Assembly (NCBI GenBank): GCA_023415895.1
Contig: JAEZJA010000101.1
Span: forward strand, 1 to 5,659
DNA: 5,659 nucleotides
Direction: 5' to 3'
Source of the DNA: Bacillota bacterium
Lineage (GTDB): Bacteria > Bacillota > Clostridia > Oscillospirales > Acutalibacteraceae
The position numbers were made by a program, and so were the translations under genes. Positions 1-5,296 of this stretch are shown here, one piece after another. The notes beneath the pieces are model-generated. The model saw only the letters and a list, made by a program, of their open reading frames with translations, made no database searches and was not told the DNA's origin. Positions within the stretch are counted from its first letter, which is position 1, and each line of letters opens with the position of its first letter.

Positions 1-605
1 ATGCCGCTGACGATGCCAGGAACGGACAGCGGAAGAATAATGCGACGCAGCACCTGCCAGCCGTCGGAGCCAAGATCCTGCGCGGATTCGATCACACGGC
101 TGTCGATTTTAGCCATGACCGAATAGAGCGGCAGCACCATGAAGGGGAGGTAGTTATAGACCATACCGAGCACGATCGCGCCCGAGGTATTGATCATCTG
201 CAGCGGGCCGATACCGAACAAACCGAGGAACTGATTGATAAAGCCCTTGTTTTCGAGCAGCGACATCCATGCATAGGTGCGAAGCAGAAAATTCATCCAC
301 ATGGGAAGCATGATGATCATGACCATCGTCTGCTGAACGCGCTCCGATCGGCGCGAAATGCTGAAGGCCAGCGGATACGCCAGCACCAGACACAAGATGG
401 TGGAGATTCCACCCAGCTCGATGGAATACCAAAGTGTGCTCAAGTGATCCTTGATAGCGACAATGTTGGCAAACGTCAGATGCCCGTCCCCATCCGTAAA
501 GGCAAACCACACCACGACGGCAAGCGGAACGATCGTAAACAGCAGCATCCACACGGCAAACGGCGCAGCCGCCTTATTTGTCGAAGCTGAACGCAGCTTG
601 CTCAT
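1..605 (-). CDS. potB: Spermidine/putrescine ABC transporter permease PotB (C-terminus cut by window edge)
   Basis: Inner-membrane permease subunit of the PotABCD polyamine importer, which pairs with PotC and receives energy from PotA. The reading frame is open from an ATG at 605 to the window edge, giving 201 residues of a family usually near 275. Hydrophobic segments are visible at about residues 15-36, 66-83, 94-114 and 141-162. The cytoplasmic EAA loop, which docks on the ATPase, is at residues 173-192: E173-x-A175-x3-G179-x9-I189-x-L191-P192, an exact fit to the consensus for importer permeases. The stretch PMWMNFLLRTYAWMSLL (about 101-117) is typical of PotB rather than PotC. The start codon overlaps the potA stop as ATGA (602-605), implying translational coupling. 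potC and potD would be expected further left, outside the window; I infer this from the usual operon order and cannot see it. Confidence 0.93.
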   Translation of the reverse strand, partial: MSKLRSASTNKAAAPFAVWMLLFTIVPLAVVVWFAFTDGDGHLTFANIVAIKDHLSTLWYSIELGGISTILCLVLAYPLAFSISRRSERVQQTMVMIIMLPMWMNFLLRTYAWMSLLENKGFINQFLGLFGIGPLQMINTSGAIVLGMVYNYLPFMVLPLYSVMAKIDSRVIESAQDLGSDGWQVLRRIILPLSVPGIVSG

Positions 606-1747
606 TCCGACTCACCCCCGCTTTCCTCGACCAGATCAATTTCGGGATCGGCCATGTCTTCAAACTCCTCGGAATAGGAGCTGTAGTCGCCGAACATCCC
701 CGAATACTCCGACTTTTTCATGATATGAATGTCTTCGGGATAGAGCATAATGCCGATCGTACGCCCCACCTCATAATAATCGGTGGTCTGAATCATCCAC
801 TTAAATCCCTTGAAATCCACGATGGTCTCAAAATGCACGCCCTTAAAGGTTACGCTCGTGACCGTACCGGTCAGGTCTCCCTTTTCGGGTTCCACGATAT
901 CAATGTCCTCCGGCCGGATAACCACATCCACCGGTTCCTTAGCACCGAAACCGGCGTCCAGGCACTTGAACTTACGGCCGAAGAATTCCACCAGATAGTC
1001 CTCATGCATGATGCCGTCGAGAATATTGCTCTCGCCGATAAAATCCGCTACAAAGGCGTTGCGCGGCTCGTTGTAAACGTCCTGCGGCGTGCCGATCTGC
1101 TGGATTTTGCCGCCGTCCATCACCACGATGGTATCCGACATGGACAGCGCTTCCTCCTGATCGTGCGTCACATAAACAAACGTAATGCCCAAACTCTTCT
1201 GTATGTTTTTAAGCTCGGCCTGCATATCCTTGCGCAGCTTGAGATCGAGTGCCGCCAAAGGTTCGTCTAACAGCAGCACGCCGGGATAATTGGCCAGCGC
1301 GCGGGCAATCGCCACACGCTGCTGTTGTCCGCCCGACAAAGTGCTGACGCTGCGCTTTTCAAAGCCGTTGAGATTGACGAGACTCAGCATGCGCGCAACC
1401 GTATCCTCGATCTCGCTGCGGGATTTTTTGTGCACGCGCATGCCGAACGCGACGTTCTCATACACATTCAGATGCGAGAACAAAGCATACCGTTGAAATA
1501 TCGTATTCACCGGCCGTTTGTAAGCCGGAAGATCGTTCATTCTTGTACCGTTGAGAAACACATCGCCCTGATCGGGGGTCACAAAGCCGCCAATGATACG
1601 CAGGGTGGTTGTCTTTCCGCACCCTGACGGGCCAAGCAGCGTCACAAACTCTCCATCGGCAATCGACAGATTAAAATCTTCAAGCACCTGTTCCCCATCA
1701 AATGAAACAGAAATATCCTGAAGCCTGATAATTTCATTTCCCTTCAT
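602..1747 (-). CDS. potA: Spermidine/putrescine import ATP-binding protein PotA
   Basis: Cytoplasmic ATPase of the PotABCD polyamine uptake system, 381 residues, close to the family's usual length. Motifs in order: Walker A GPSGCGKT (39-46), Q-loop Q85, ABC signature LSGGQQQR (137-144), Walker B VLLLDEP (157-163), D-loop AALD (165-168) and switch histidine H195. The family-typical GTPQDVYNEPRNAFVADFIGE (about 219-239) leads into a C-terminal TOBE-like regulatory region (about 240-345) with VVIRPEDIDI and YPEDIHIMKK. All catalytic residues are intact. The final 35 residues form an acidic, low-complexity tail rich in E, D and S, longer than needed for the TOBE domain. The ATG at 1747 is chosen because a GGGGAGGT Shine-Dalgarno sits 7 nt before it. 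The gene overlaps potB by 4 bp. Related sugar or iron importer ATPases are less likely because of the potB partner and the C-terminal sequence. Confidence 0.95.
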   Translation of the reverse strand: MKGNEIIRLQDISVSFDGEQVLEDFNLSIADGEFVTLLGPSGCGKTTTLRIIGGFVTPDQGDVFLNGTRMNDLPAYKRPVNTIFQRYALFSHLNVYENVAFGMRVHKKSRSEIEDTVARMLSLVNLNGFEKRSVSTLSGGQQQRVAIARALANYPGVLLLDEPLAALDLKLRKDMQAELKNIQKSLGITFVYVTHDQEEALSMSDTIVVMDGGKIQQIGTPQDVYNEPRNAFVADFIGESNILDGIMHEDYLVEFFGRKFKCLDAGFGAKEPVDVVIRPEDIDIVEPEKGDLTGTVTSVTFKGVHFETIVDFKGFKWMIQTTDYYEVGRTIGIMLYPEDIHIMKKSEYSGMFGDYSSYSEEFEDMADPEIDLVEESGGESE

Positions 1748-1902
1748 GCTTCTGACCTCCCCATCTCGCTATACCTGTAGTATTCCCCGGTATGAAACAT
1801 CCTCATGCTGCATCCGAATGATACTTATTCCTATTTGTAGTGCCTGTTTTATCTTGCCTAGTGATGTGAAAAACAACACACTTCTGCAATATACAGACAA
1901 TA
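1748..1902 (-). other. potA 5' untranslated leader
   Basis: Predicted leader between the inferred transcription start near 1902 and the potA ATG. It ends in the ribosome binding site. I find only weak inverted repeats (CATACC near 1788-1793 against GGTAT near 1770-1774) and no match to a known riboswitch core. Its length leaves room for regulation, but the sequence does not show a mechanism. Confidence 0.4.
1755..1762 (-). promoter_or_regulatory. potA ribosome binding site
   Basis: The minus strand reads GGGGAGGT, a strong match to the anti-Shine-Dalgarno, with a 7-nt spacer to the ATG at 1747. It decides the potA start. Confidence 0.85.
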
Positions 1903-1908
1903 CTAAAC

Positions 1909-1937
1909 AATATAGGGTTTTTTCTTGCAAAAGTCAA
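1909..1937 (-). promoter_or_regulatory. Sigma-A-type promoter of the potAB operon
   Basis: The minus strand carries a -35 box TTGACT (1932-1937) and a -10 box TATATT (1909-1914) separated by exactly 17 bp. Transcription would start near 1902. The region upstream is very AT-rich and holds the 14-bp palindrome TATTTT-TG-AAAATA (1950-1963), 12 bp from the -35 box, which could be an operator or an UP-like element. Confidence 0.8.
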
Positions 1938-1963
1938 TATATTTGCGAATATTTTTGAAAATA

Positions 1964-2110
1964 CTATGATATTCACGATTTTAGCCCGGCTTTTAATCAA
2001 TTTTTCTCATATTAGCTCTGTCTTCCTCTGCTTTCCTCCCGATCGGACGATGGTTTTCGCATCGCACAGGGGTTGCTTCAGCATACACGCGTTGTGCCGC
2101 AACTCAACTC
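1964..2110. other. Non-coding spacer between the potA promoter and the upstream terminator
   Basis: I see no gene, terminator or credible promoter here. A short GTTG/CAAC inverted repeat near 2090-2103 is too weak to call. The spacer separates the terminator of the candidate RNA from the potA promoter, so any read-through of that terminator would feed transcripts into potA. Confidence 0.5.
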
Positions 2111-2149
2111 AAAAATACAACAACCCCCCTGCGCAACACGCAGGGGGGT
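2111..2149 (-). terminator. Intrinsic terminator ending the minus-strand intergenic transcript
   Basis: The minus-strand RNA would form an 11-bp, nearly all-GC stem (2139-2149 with 2123-2133) closing the 5-nt loop TGTTG. It is followed by TGTTGTATTTTT, a U-rich but interrupted tail. On the plus strand the same hairpin is followed by GGCATACG with no U run, so it is directional. No protein gene on the minus strand ends here, which is what points to a non-coding transcript upstream. Confidence 0.75.
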
Positions 2150-2502
2150 GGCATACGTTTGAATGTGATCTTCAACAACTCGCGTTGTCTATCTATCCGA
2201 TATCCACCGGAACTGCCCTCAAATCATGGGACTCAACCTCCGTCACAGAATGTGGAAGAGAATCGGAATTTGAATGTGAGTTTGATGGACGCGAACACGG
2301 GAAACCTGAAATTACCCATATTAAATTGTATCCGAAACAAGGTTTTCAAAGAAGAACGTGCCTCCATGGAAACATCATGCAGGTCTGCGTCATACTGCGC
2401 AGAAAAACCGCAACGGAAGCAAAGAGTTTCACATCTCAAAGAAGCATCGCTTGAACCGTGTGTCTTCCGAAAGAAATATTTAACGGAAGGGGCAGCCCGG
2501 TG

Positions 2503-2610
2503 CTAAAGCAATTGATCTTCCCGCAAGGTTCCGCAACGATTCGTTTCATTCTGCATACGTCGGAAGAGTCCCGTGTGGGTCTCACACTGTGGTTCGGTTT
2601 CCGAGTACAC
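2503..2610 (-). CDS. Possible 35-residue small ORF inside the intergenic transcript
   Basis: I do not recognise this peptide. It starts at a GTG (2610) placed 7 nt after AGAGGT, within GAAAGAGGTGATTCC, which is close to the full complement of the 16S rRNA 3' end. It is therefore the best-placed start in the transcript. The product begins VYSETEPQCETHTGLF and ends TLREDQLL before a TAG; it is hydrophilic, has two cysteines and has no signal or membrane segment. The frame then stays open for another 89 codons past the TAG, to a TGA ending at 2233. Codon choice shows no clear coding bias, and the GTGTG/CACAC and TCGG/CCGA hairpins fall inside it. It may be a leader peptide, a small protein, a decayed gene, or chance within a structured RNA. 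Confidence 0.22.
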   Translation of the reverse strand: MYSETEPQCETHTGLFRRMQNETNRCGTLREDQLL

Positions 2611-2692
2611 TGGAATCACCTCTTTCGTTACTCTTTCCTGACAAAAGTGAAACTAGGAAAGTTGTTGTTTTCCTCCTTCTCTTGTCATCTAT

Positions 2693-2721
2693 ACTATAGC
2701 ATAATAATCCCACATTGTCAA
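2693..2721 (-). promoter_or_regulatory. Consensus promoter of the minus-strand intergenic transcript
   Basis: The minus strand has a perfect -35 box TTGACA (2716-2721), a 17-bp spacer and a -10 box TATAGT (2693-2698). Transcription would start near 2686. This is the strongest promoter in the window by sequence, yet no protein gene follows it. It is divergent from the plus-strand promoter at 2779-2807. Confidence 0.82.
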
Positions 2722-2734
2722 CCTTTTTGTATAA

Positions 2735-2748
2735 AATGTTTCAACATT
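2735..2748. promoter_or_regulatory. Palindrome AATGTT-TC-AACATT between divergent promoters
   Basis: A perfect 6+2+6 inverted repeat 13 bp upstream of the minus-strand -35 box. It is a possible operator. AT-rich sequence makes such palindromes fairly common, so the call is tentative. Confidence 0.3.
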
Positions 2749-2756
2749 GTTCCGAC

Positions 2757-2770
2757 TTTTGATGTCAAAA
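2757..2770. promoter_or_regulatory. Palindrome TTTTGA-TG-TCAAAA next to the plus-strand promoter
   Basis: A perfect 6+2+6 inverted repeat 8 bp upstream of the plus-strand -35 box. Its centre lies 22 bp from the centre of the palindrome at 2735-2748, about two helical turns, so both would face the same side of the DNA. It is a possible operator site of unknown partner. Confidence 0.3.
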
Positions 2771-2778
2771 AGTACGAC

Positions 2779-2807
2779 TTGACGTAGCGATAAAAGAACG
2801 GTACAAT
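2779..2807 (+). promoter_or_regulatory. Sigma-A-type promoter of the DUF1292 gene and downstream RNA
   Basis: A -35 box TTGACG (2779-2784), a 17-bp spacer and a -10 box TACAAT (2802-2807). Transcription would start near 2814, giving a leader of about 70 nt before the ATG at 2883. Confidence 0.8.
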
Positions 2808-2845
2808 ATCGTTGGAAGTAATCAAAACAGCGCCCATAGAGTCCG

Positions 2846-2862
2846 GCACCTGCTGGAGGTGC
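2846..2862 (+). promoter_or_regulatory. Stem-loop directly before the DUF1292 ribosome binding site
   Basis: GCACCT-GCTGG-AGGTGC forms a perfect 6-bp stem with a 5-nt loop. It abuts the Shine-Dalgarno AAGGAAAGG (2863-2871) without covering it. It sequesters a competing AGG tract and also argues against the GTG at 2859 as the start, since that codon lies inside the stem. Confidence 0.4.
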
Positions 2863-2871
2863 AAGGAAAGG
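2863..2871 (+). promoter_or_regulatory. Ribosome binding site of the DUF1292 gene
   Basis: AAGGAAAGG lies 11 nt before the ATG at 2883. The alternative upstream GTG at 2859 has no properly spaced site, so this motif decides the start. Confidence 0.65.
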
Positions 2872-2882
2872 AATGTGAAAAA

Positions 2883-3197
2883 ATGTCTGAGAACTTTGAT
2901 GCCGATCTTGTTACCGTTGTGGACGAAGACGGTCACCAGCACGAATTTGAGCTGGTGGATGCCATCGAAACCGACGATGGGCGCTATGTGGCCCTTCTCC
3001 CCGTTTATGACAATCCTTCGGAGATAGTCGACGGTGACGGCGAGCTGATTATTCTGTGCGTCGAAACCCAAAATGGCGAAGAAATGCTGGTTCCTATCGA
3101 GGATGAAGAGCGATTTGATGAAATCGCGGAAATTTTTGAGGAACGCCTGTCCGATCTCTATGAAATTGATGAAATGGAAGGCGAACCCGAAGAATAG
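2883..3197 (+). CDS. DUF1292 family small acidic protein (YrzB-like)
   Basis: A 104-residue cytoplasmic protein of unknown function. The DUF1292 pattern is clear: an N-terminal half alternating short hydrophobic strands and acidic turns (LVTVVDEDGHQHEFELVDAI, 9-28; YVALLPVYD, 35-43; ELIILCVET, 54-62), then MLVPIEDEERFDEIAEIFEE (68-87), the family's most recognisable stretch, and an acidic C-terminal tail. There is no signal peptide, membrane segment or catalytic motif. In many Firmicutes the gene sits with yrzL/ireB and ruvX; here it stands alone behind its own promoter, and a predicted 6S RNA starts about 8 nt past its stop codon. The start at 2883 is preferred over a GTG at 2859 because of the Shine-Dalgarno. 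The family call is firm; any molecular role would be a guess. Confidence 0.88.
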   Translation: MSENFDADLVTVVDEDGHQHEFELVDAIETDDGRYVALLPVYDNPSEIVDGDGELIILCVETQNGEEMLVPIEDEERFDEIAEIFEERLSDLYEIDEMEGEPEE

Positions 3198-3202
3198 CCC
3201 AT

Positions 3203-3391
3203 CTCCCTGCCTTGTGCGCGGACTGCTGCCTTATAACCCTACTACATTTTTGATAAGGGAGCCAGGCTCCGAAGCCGGATTGCAGACCTCCCCACCTCGG
3301 TGGGAAGAAGGGAGCAGGAACGCTTTGGGCGGGCACCCACCTGCTTACGTTAGTAGCAGGTTATCACGGCGCGATACGGCTTGGCGGGGCA
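3203..3391 (+). ncRNA. ssrS: Predicted 6S RNA (RNA polymerase regulator)
   Basis: About 190 nt that fold into the 6S pattern: a closing stem, an irregular internal loop, a large central bubble and a long terminal hairpin. The closing stem is CCCTGCC (3205-3211) with GGCGGGG (3383-3389), followed inward by TGCGC/GCGCG. The terminal arm uses CCGAAGC (3269-3275) with GCTTTGG (3322-3328), CTCCC (3288-3292) with GGGAG (3310-3314), and an apical CCCAC-CTCG-GTGGG (3291-3304). The 3' bubble strand carries the hairpin ACCTGC/GCAGGT (3339-3361) followed by TATCACGGC, similar to the conserved 3' portion of known 6S RNAs. 6S RNA binds sigma-70-type RNA polymerase holoenzyme by mimicking an open promoter. 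Ends are approximate. I see no good promoter just upstream, so it may be processed from the DUF1292 transcript. Identification rests on remembered consensus and hand folding, not a covariance search. Confidence 0.65.
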
Positions 3392-3437
3392 ATTATACTC
3401 ATTCTACCGGCTTTTTGGCGGTCGGTTCAACATTCAC

Positions 3438-3474
3438 AAAAGCGGGATGCAGTCTGATGCTGCATCCCGCTTTT
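3438..3474. terminator. Bidirectional intrinsic terminator
   Basis: A perfect 15-bp inverted repeat, AAAAGCGGGATGCAG (3438-3452) with CTGCATCCCGCTTTT (3460-3474), closes a 7-nt loop. The plus strand continues with five Ts and the minus strand with four. It ends the plus-strand DUF1292/6S unit and, 7 nt beyond the stop codon at 3482, the minus-strand exporter operon. This is the expected layout for convergent units. Confidence 0.92.
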
Positions 3475-3481
3475 TGTGTCA

Positions 3482-5257
3482 TTATACCCGTTCCTCGGTC
3501 GGCTCAAACTGGGCGTTGTACAGCTTCCGATAGAAGCCGCCGCGATGCAGCAGCTCTTCGTGAGTGCCCTGCTCGACGACGTTGCCCTTATCCAGTACCA
3601 GAATCATATCGGCGTCTCGGATGGTGGACAGGCGGTGAGCGATGATGAAGGTGGTCTTACCCTTCATCATCTTGCGAAAGGCACGCTGGATGCGCATTTC
3701 AGTGAGGATATCGACCGAGCTGGTGGCTTCATCCAGAATCAGCATGGGCGAATCCATCAGCATGGCGCGCGCAATGGTCAGCAGCTGACGCTGCCCCTGC
3801 GAGAGGTTTCCCCCATCCTCGGTTATTTTGGCCTGATACCCGCCCTCCATGCGGCGGATAAAGCTGTGGGCGTGCGCGGCGCGGGCGGCCGCCTCCACCT
3901 GCTCGTCGGTCGCATCCGGCTTGCCATAGGCGATGTTGTCGCGAATCGAACCCGCAAACAGCCAGGTCTCCTGCAGCACCATGCCGAAGCCGCGTCGCAG
4001 GCTGTCGCGTGTGAGCGTGGTAATGTCCTGCCCGTCGACTTCAATCGTGCCGCTGTTGACCTCATAGAAGCGCATCAGCAGATTAATCAGCGTCGTTTTT
4101 CCGGCGCCTGTCGGGCCGACAATGGCCACAGTCGTGCCCGGATTGACACGCAGGCAGAAATCTTCGATCAGCTTCCTGTCGGGCGTATAGGAGAAGGACA
4201 CGTGATCAAAGCCGACCTCGCCCTGAACATCCTGAAGCGTTTCAGCCGACGGGGGCTCGGGAACCTGCTCGGTCTCATCCATCGTGGCAAACACACGGCG
4301 TGCCGAAGCCATGGCCAGCTGCAGCTGCATCGTGATGGACGTGATCTCGTTGAAGGGCTTGGCATATTGCGTCGTGTAGGTCAAAAAGCTCGCCACGCCA
4401 CCTGTGGTCAGGGTATTGCGCAGCACCGAGAGGATGCCGAAAATGCCCACGAGTACATACGCCACGTTGTTGACAAAGCGGGTGGAGGGATTGACCAGCG
4501 CGGACGCAAACTGGGCGCGGTAACCGCATTCGTACAATTCCTGATTGATGGTCTGAAAGCGCTCGTTCGCACGTTGCTCATAGCCGAACGCTTTAACCGT
4601 ATGCTGGCCGCTGATCAGCTCCTCGGTGTAGCCGCCGAGCTTCCCCAGCACACGGCTTTGTTCTTTAAAGCGCTTGCTGCCGTATTTGGTGATGAAGAAG
4701 CCGACCAGAAAGCACAGAGGGGTAACGAACACGGCCACGAGTGCGACCAAAGGATTCATAGAAAACATGAAAATCAGCGTCAGGATGACCGTAATCACAC
4801 CCGAAACCAGCTGGGGAATACCCTGGCTGAATCCTTCGGAAATCGCGTCGATATCATTTGTAAAACGGCTCATCGTATCGCCGCGTGCGTGGGTATCGTA
4901 ATAACTCAAGGGGAGACTTCCCAGCTTGTCAAACAGGTCGGCGCGAATATCGCGCACCGTCCGGTTGGCAACAACATTGGCGCAAACCGCGGTCGTCCAG
5001 TTGAGCAGCGCTCCCACAACATACAGTACCCCTATGACCGCCAGCAGAGACAGCAGACTGGGGAAAAAGCCGGTCTCCCCTGGCAAAATTAAATCAATTG
5101 CCTGTCCGATCAGCCTCGGAGCGATCAGCGCCGCCGTATTGCCGACCAACGAGCATAGCAGTACGGCAATCATCAGCCAGCGATAACGAGACACATAACG
5201 CATCAGGCGGGAGAAGGTTTTATCGTTATTTTTCATTTGCTTAACCAACCCTTTCAT
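3482..5257 (-). CDS. Heterodimeric ABC exporter, permease-ATPase subunit with catalytic NBD (BmrD/TM288-like)
   Basis: A complete half-transporter of 591 residues. The N-terminal transmembrane domain (about 25-310) has six expected helices and an intact coupling region (YYDTHARGDTMSRFTNDID, 119-137). The ATPase domain has Walker A GPTGAGKTT (381-389), Q-loop Q429, signature LSQGQ (485-489), Walker B MLILDE (505-510) with catalytic E510, D-loop SSVD (512-515) and switch H541. The LSQGQ deviation combined with intact E and H marks it as the TM288/BmrD-type partner. The gene just upstream encodes the complementary degenerate half. Such pairs export drugs, lipids or peptides; the substrate is not evident. 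The start is uncertain: the ATG at 5257 has no Shine-Dalgarno, while the ATG at 5236 (residue 8) has GAAAGGG 12 nt before it, giving 584 residues. The gene ends at the bidirectional terminator. Confidence 0.93.
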   Translation of the reverse strand: MKGLVKQMKNNDKTFSRLMRYVSRYRWLMIAVLLCSLVGNTAALIAPRLIGQAIDLILPGETGFFPSLLSLLAVIGVLYVVGALLNWTTAVCANVVANRTVRDIRADLFDKLGSLPLSYYDTHARGDTMSRFTNDIDAISEGFSQGIPQLVSGVITVILTLIFMFSMNPLVALVAVFVTPLCFLVGFFITKYGSKRFKEQSRVLGKLGGYTEELISGQHTVKAFGYEQRANERFQTINQELYECGYRAQFASALVNPSTRFVNNVAYVLVGIFGILSVLRNTLTTGGVASFLTYTTQYAKPFNEITSITMQLQLAMASARRVFATMDETEQVPEPPSAETLQDVQGEVGFDHVSFSYTPDRKLIEDFCLRVNPGTTVAIVGPTGAGKTTLINLLMRFYEVNSGTIEVDGQDITTLTRDSLRRGFGMVLQETWLFAGSIRDNIAYGKPDATDEQVEAAARAAHAHSFIRRMEGGYQAKITEDGGNLSQGQRQLLTIARAMLMDSPMLILDEATSSVDILTEMRIQRAFRKMMKGKTTFIIAHRLSTIRDADMILVLDKGNVVEQGTHEELLHRGGFYRKLYNAQFEPTEERV

Positions 5258-5266
5258 TGCCGGTTA

Positions 5267-5296
5267 AAAGATAAATCTTTCGAAAGATTCATCTTT
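5267..5296. repeat. 30-bp imperfect palindrome between the two exporter genes
   Basis: A perfect 16-bp core, AATCTTTCGAAAGATT (5274-5289), is extended on both sides by AAAGAT/ATCTTT arms after a single A/C mismatch pair. It begins within the stop codon of the upstream half-transporter and lies just before the next gene. In the minus-strand mRNA it would form a hairpin with a stem of up to 14 pairs, followed by TTTT. It could act in mRNA processing, stability or partial termination, or as a DNA operator. Confidence 0.7.

Larger units (their letters stand above)
2111..2686 (-). ncRNA. Candidate large structured RNA of about 575 nt, family unknown
   Basis: A minus-strand unit bounded by a consensus promoter (2693-2721) and a strong terminator (2111-2149), with no convincing long ORF. 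The visible local hairpins are: CTTTCCT/AGGAAAG (2655-2661 with 2633-2639); TCGG-AAA-CCGA (2594-2604); GTGTG-AGACC-CACAC (2573-2587); CTTCCG/CGGAAG (2484-2489 with 2464-2469); TCTGCG-CAGTATGA-CGCAGA (2384-2403); and ACAAC-GCGA-GTTGT with a GNRA tetraloop (2175-2188). A 9-bp long-range pairing (2659-2667 with 2173-2181) can join the 5' and 3' ends. TTCCG occurs five times and its complement CGGAA three times, giving many alternative pairings. I recognise no tmRNA, RNase P, SRP, T-box or riboswitch core. Its size is in the range of large ornate RNAs such as ROOL or OLE, but I cannot show homology. A short ORF lies inside (2503-2610), so a leader or small mRNA remains possible. Confidence 0.5.

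Noticed and set aside
154..552. A 132-codon minus-strand open frame lacking a recognisable domain
   Set aside because: It lies in another frame over potB, whose own frame has the EAA motif and membrane segments.
578..1270. A 230-codon plus-strand open frame antisense to potA
   Set aside because: It mirrors potA, has no start signals of note and resembles no family I know.
1769..1813. A 14-codon upstream ORF in the potA leader
   Set aside because: No Shine-Dalgarno at proper spacing and no codon pattern suggesting an attenuator peptide.
2158..2279. An 11-bp direct repeat, TTTGAATGTGA, at 2158-2168 and 2269-2279
   Set aside because: Only two copies, 100 bp apart, with no similarity in the flanks; not a repeat array or attachment site on this evidence.
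2586..2640. Plus-strand GGAATCACCTCTTTCG resembling the 3' end of 16S rRNA
   Set aside because: No other rRNA sequence is nearby; it is simply the complement of a strong Shine-Dalgarno-like site on the minus strand.
1966..2787. Three overlapping plus-strand open frames in the intergenic region (1966-2454, 2159-2506, 2458-2787)
   Set aside because: None has a credible ribosome binding site or promoter, their compositions do not look like real proteins, and they run through the terminator or AT-rich promoter DNA.
3270..3330. GGGAAGAAGGGAGCAGG resembling the SRP RNA helix 8 motif
   Set aside because: The partner strand of the SRP loop is missing and the overall fold and 3' conserved block fit 6S RNA better.
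3476..5092. A 538-codon plus-strand open frame antisense to the exporter gene
   Set aside because: It is a shadow caused by codon bias in the real minus-strand gene, which has all ABC motifs; its predicted product is H/Q/R-rich with no recognisable domain.
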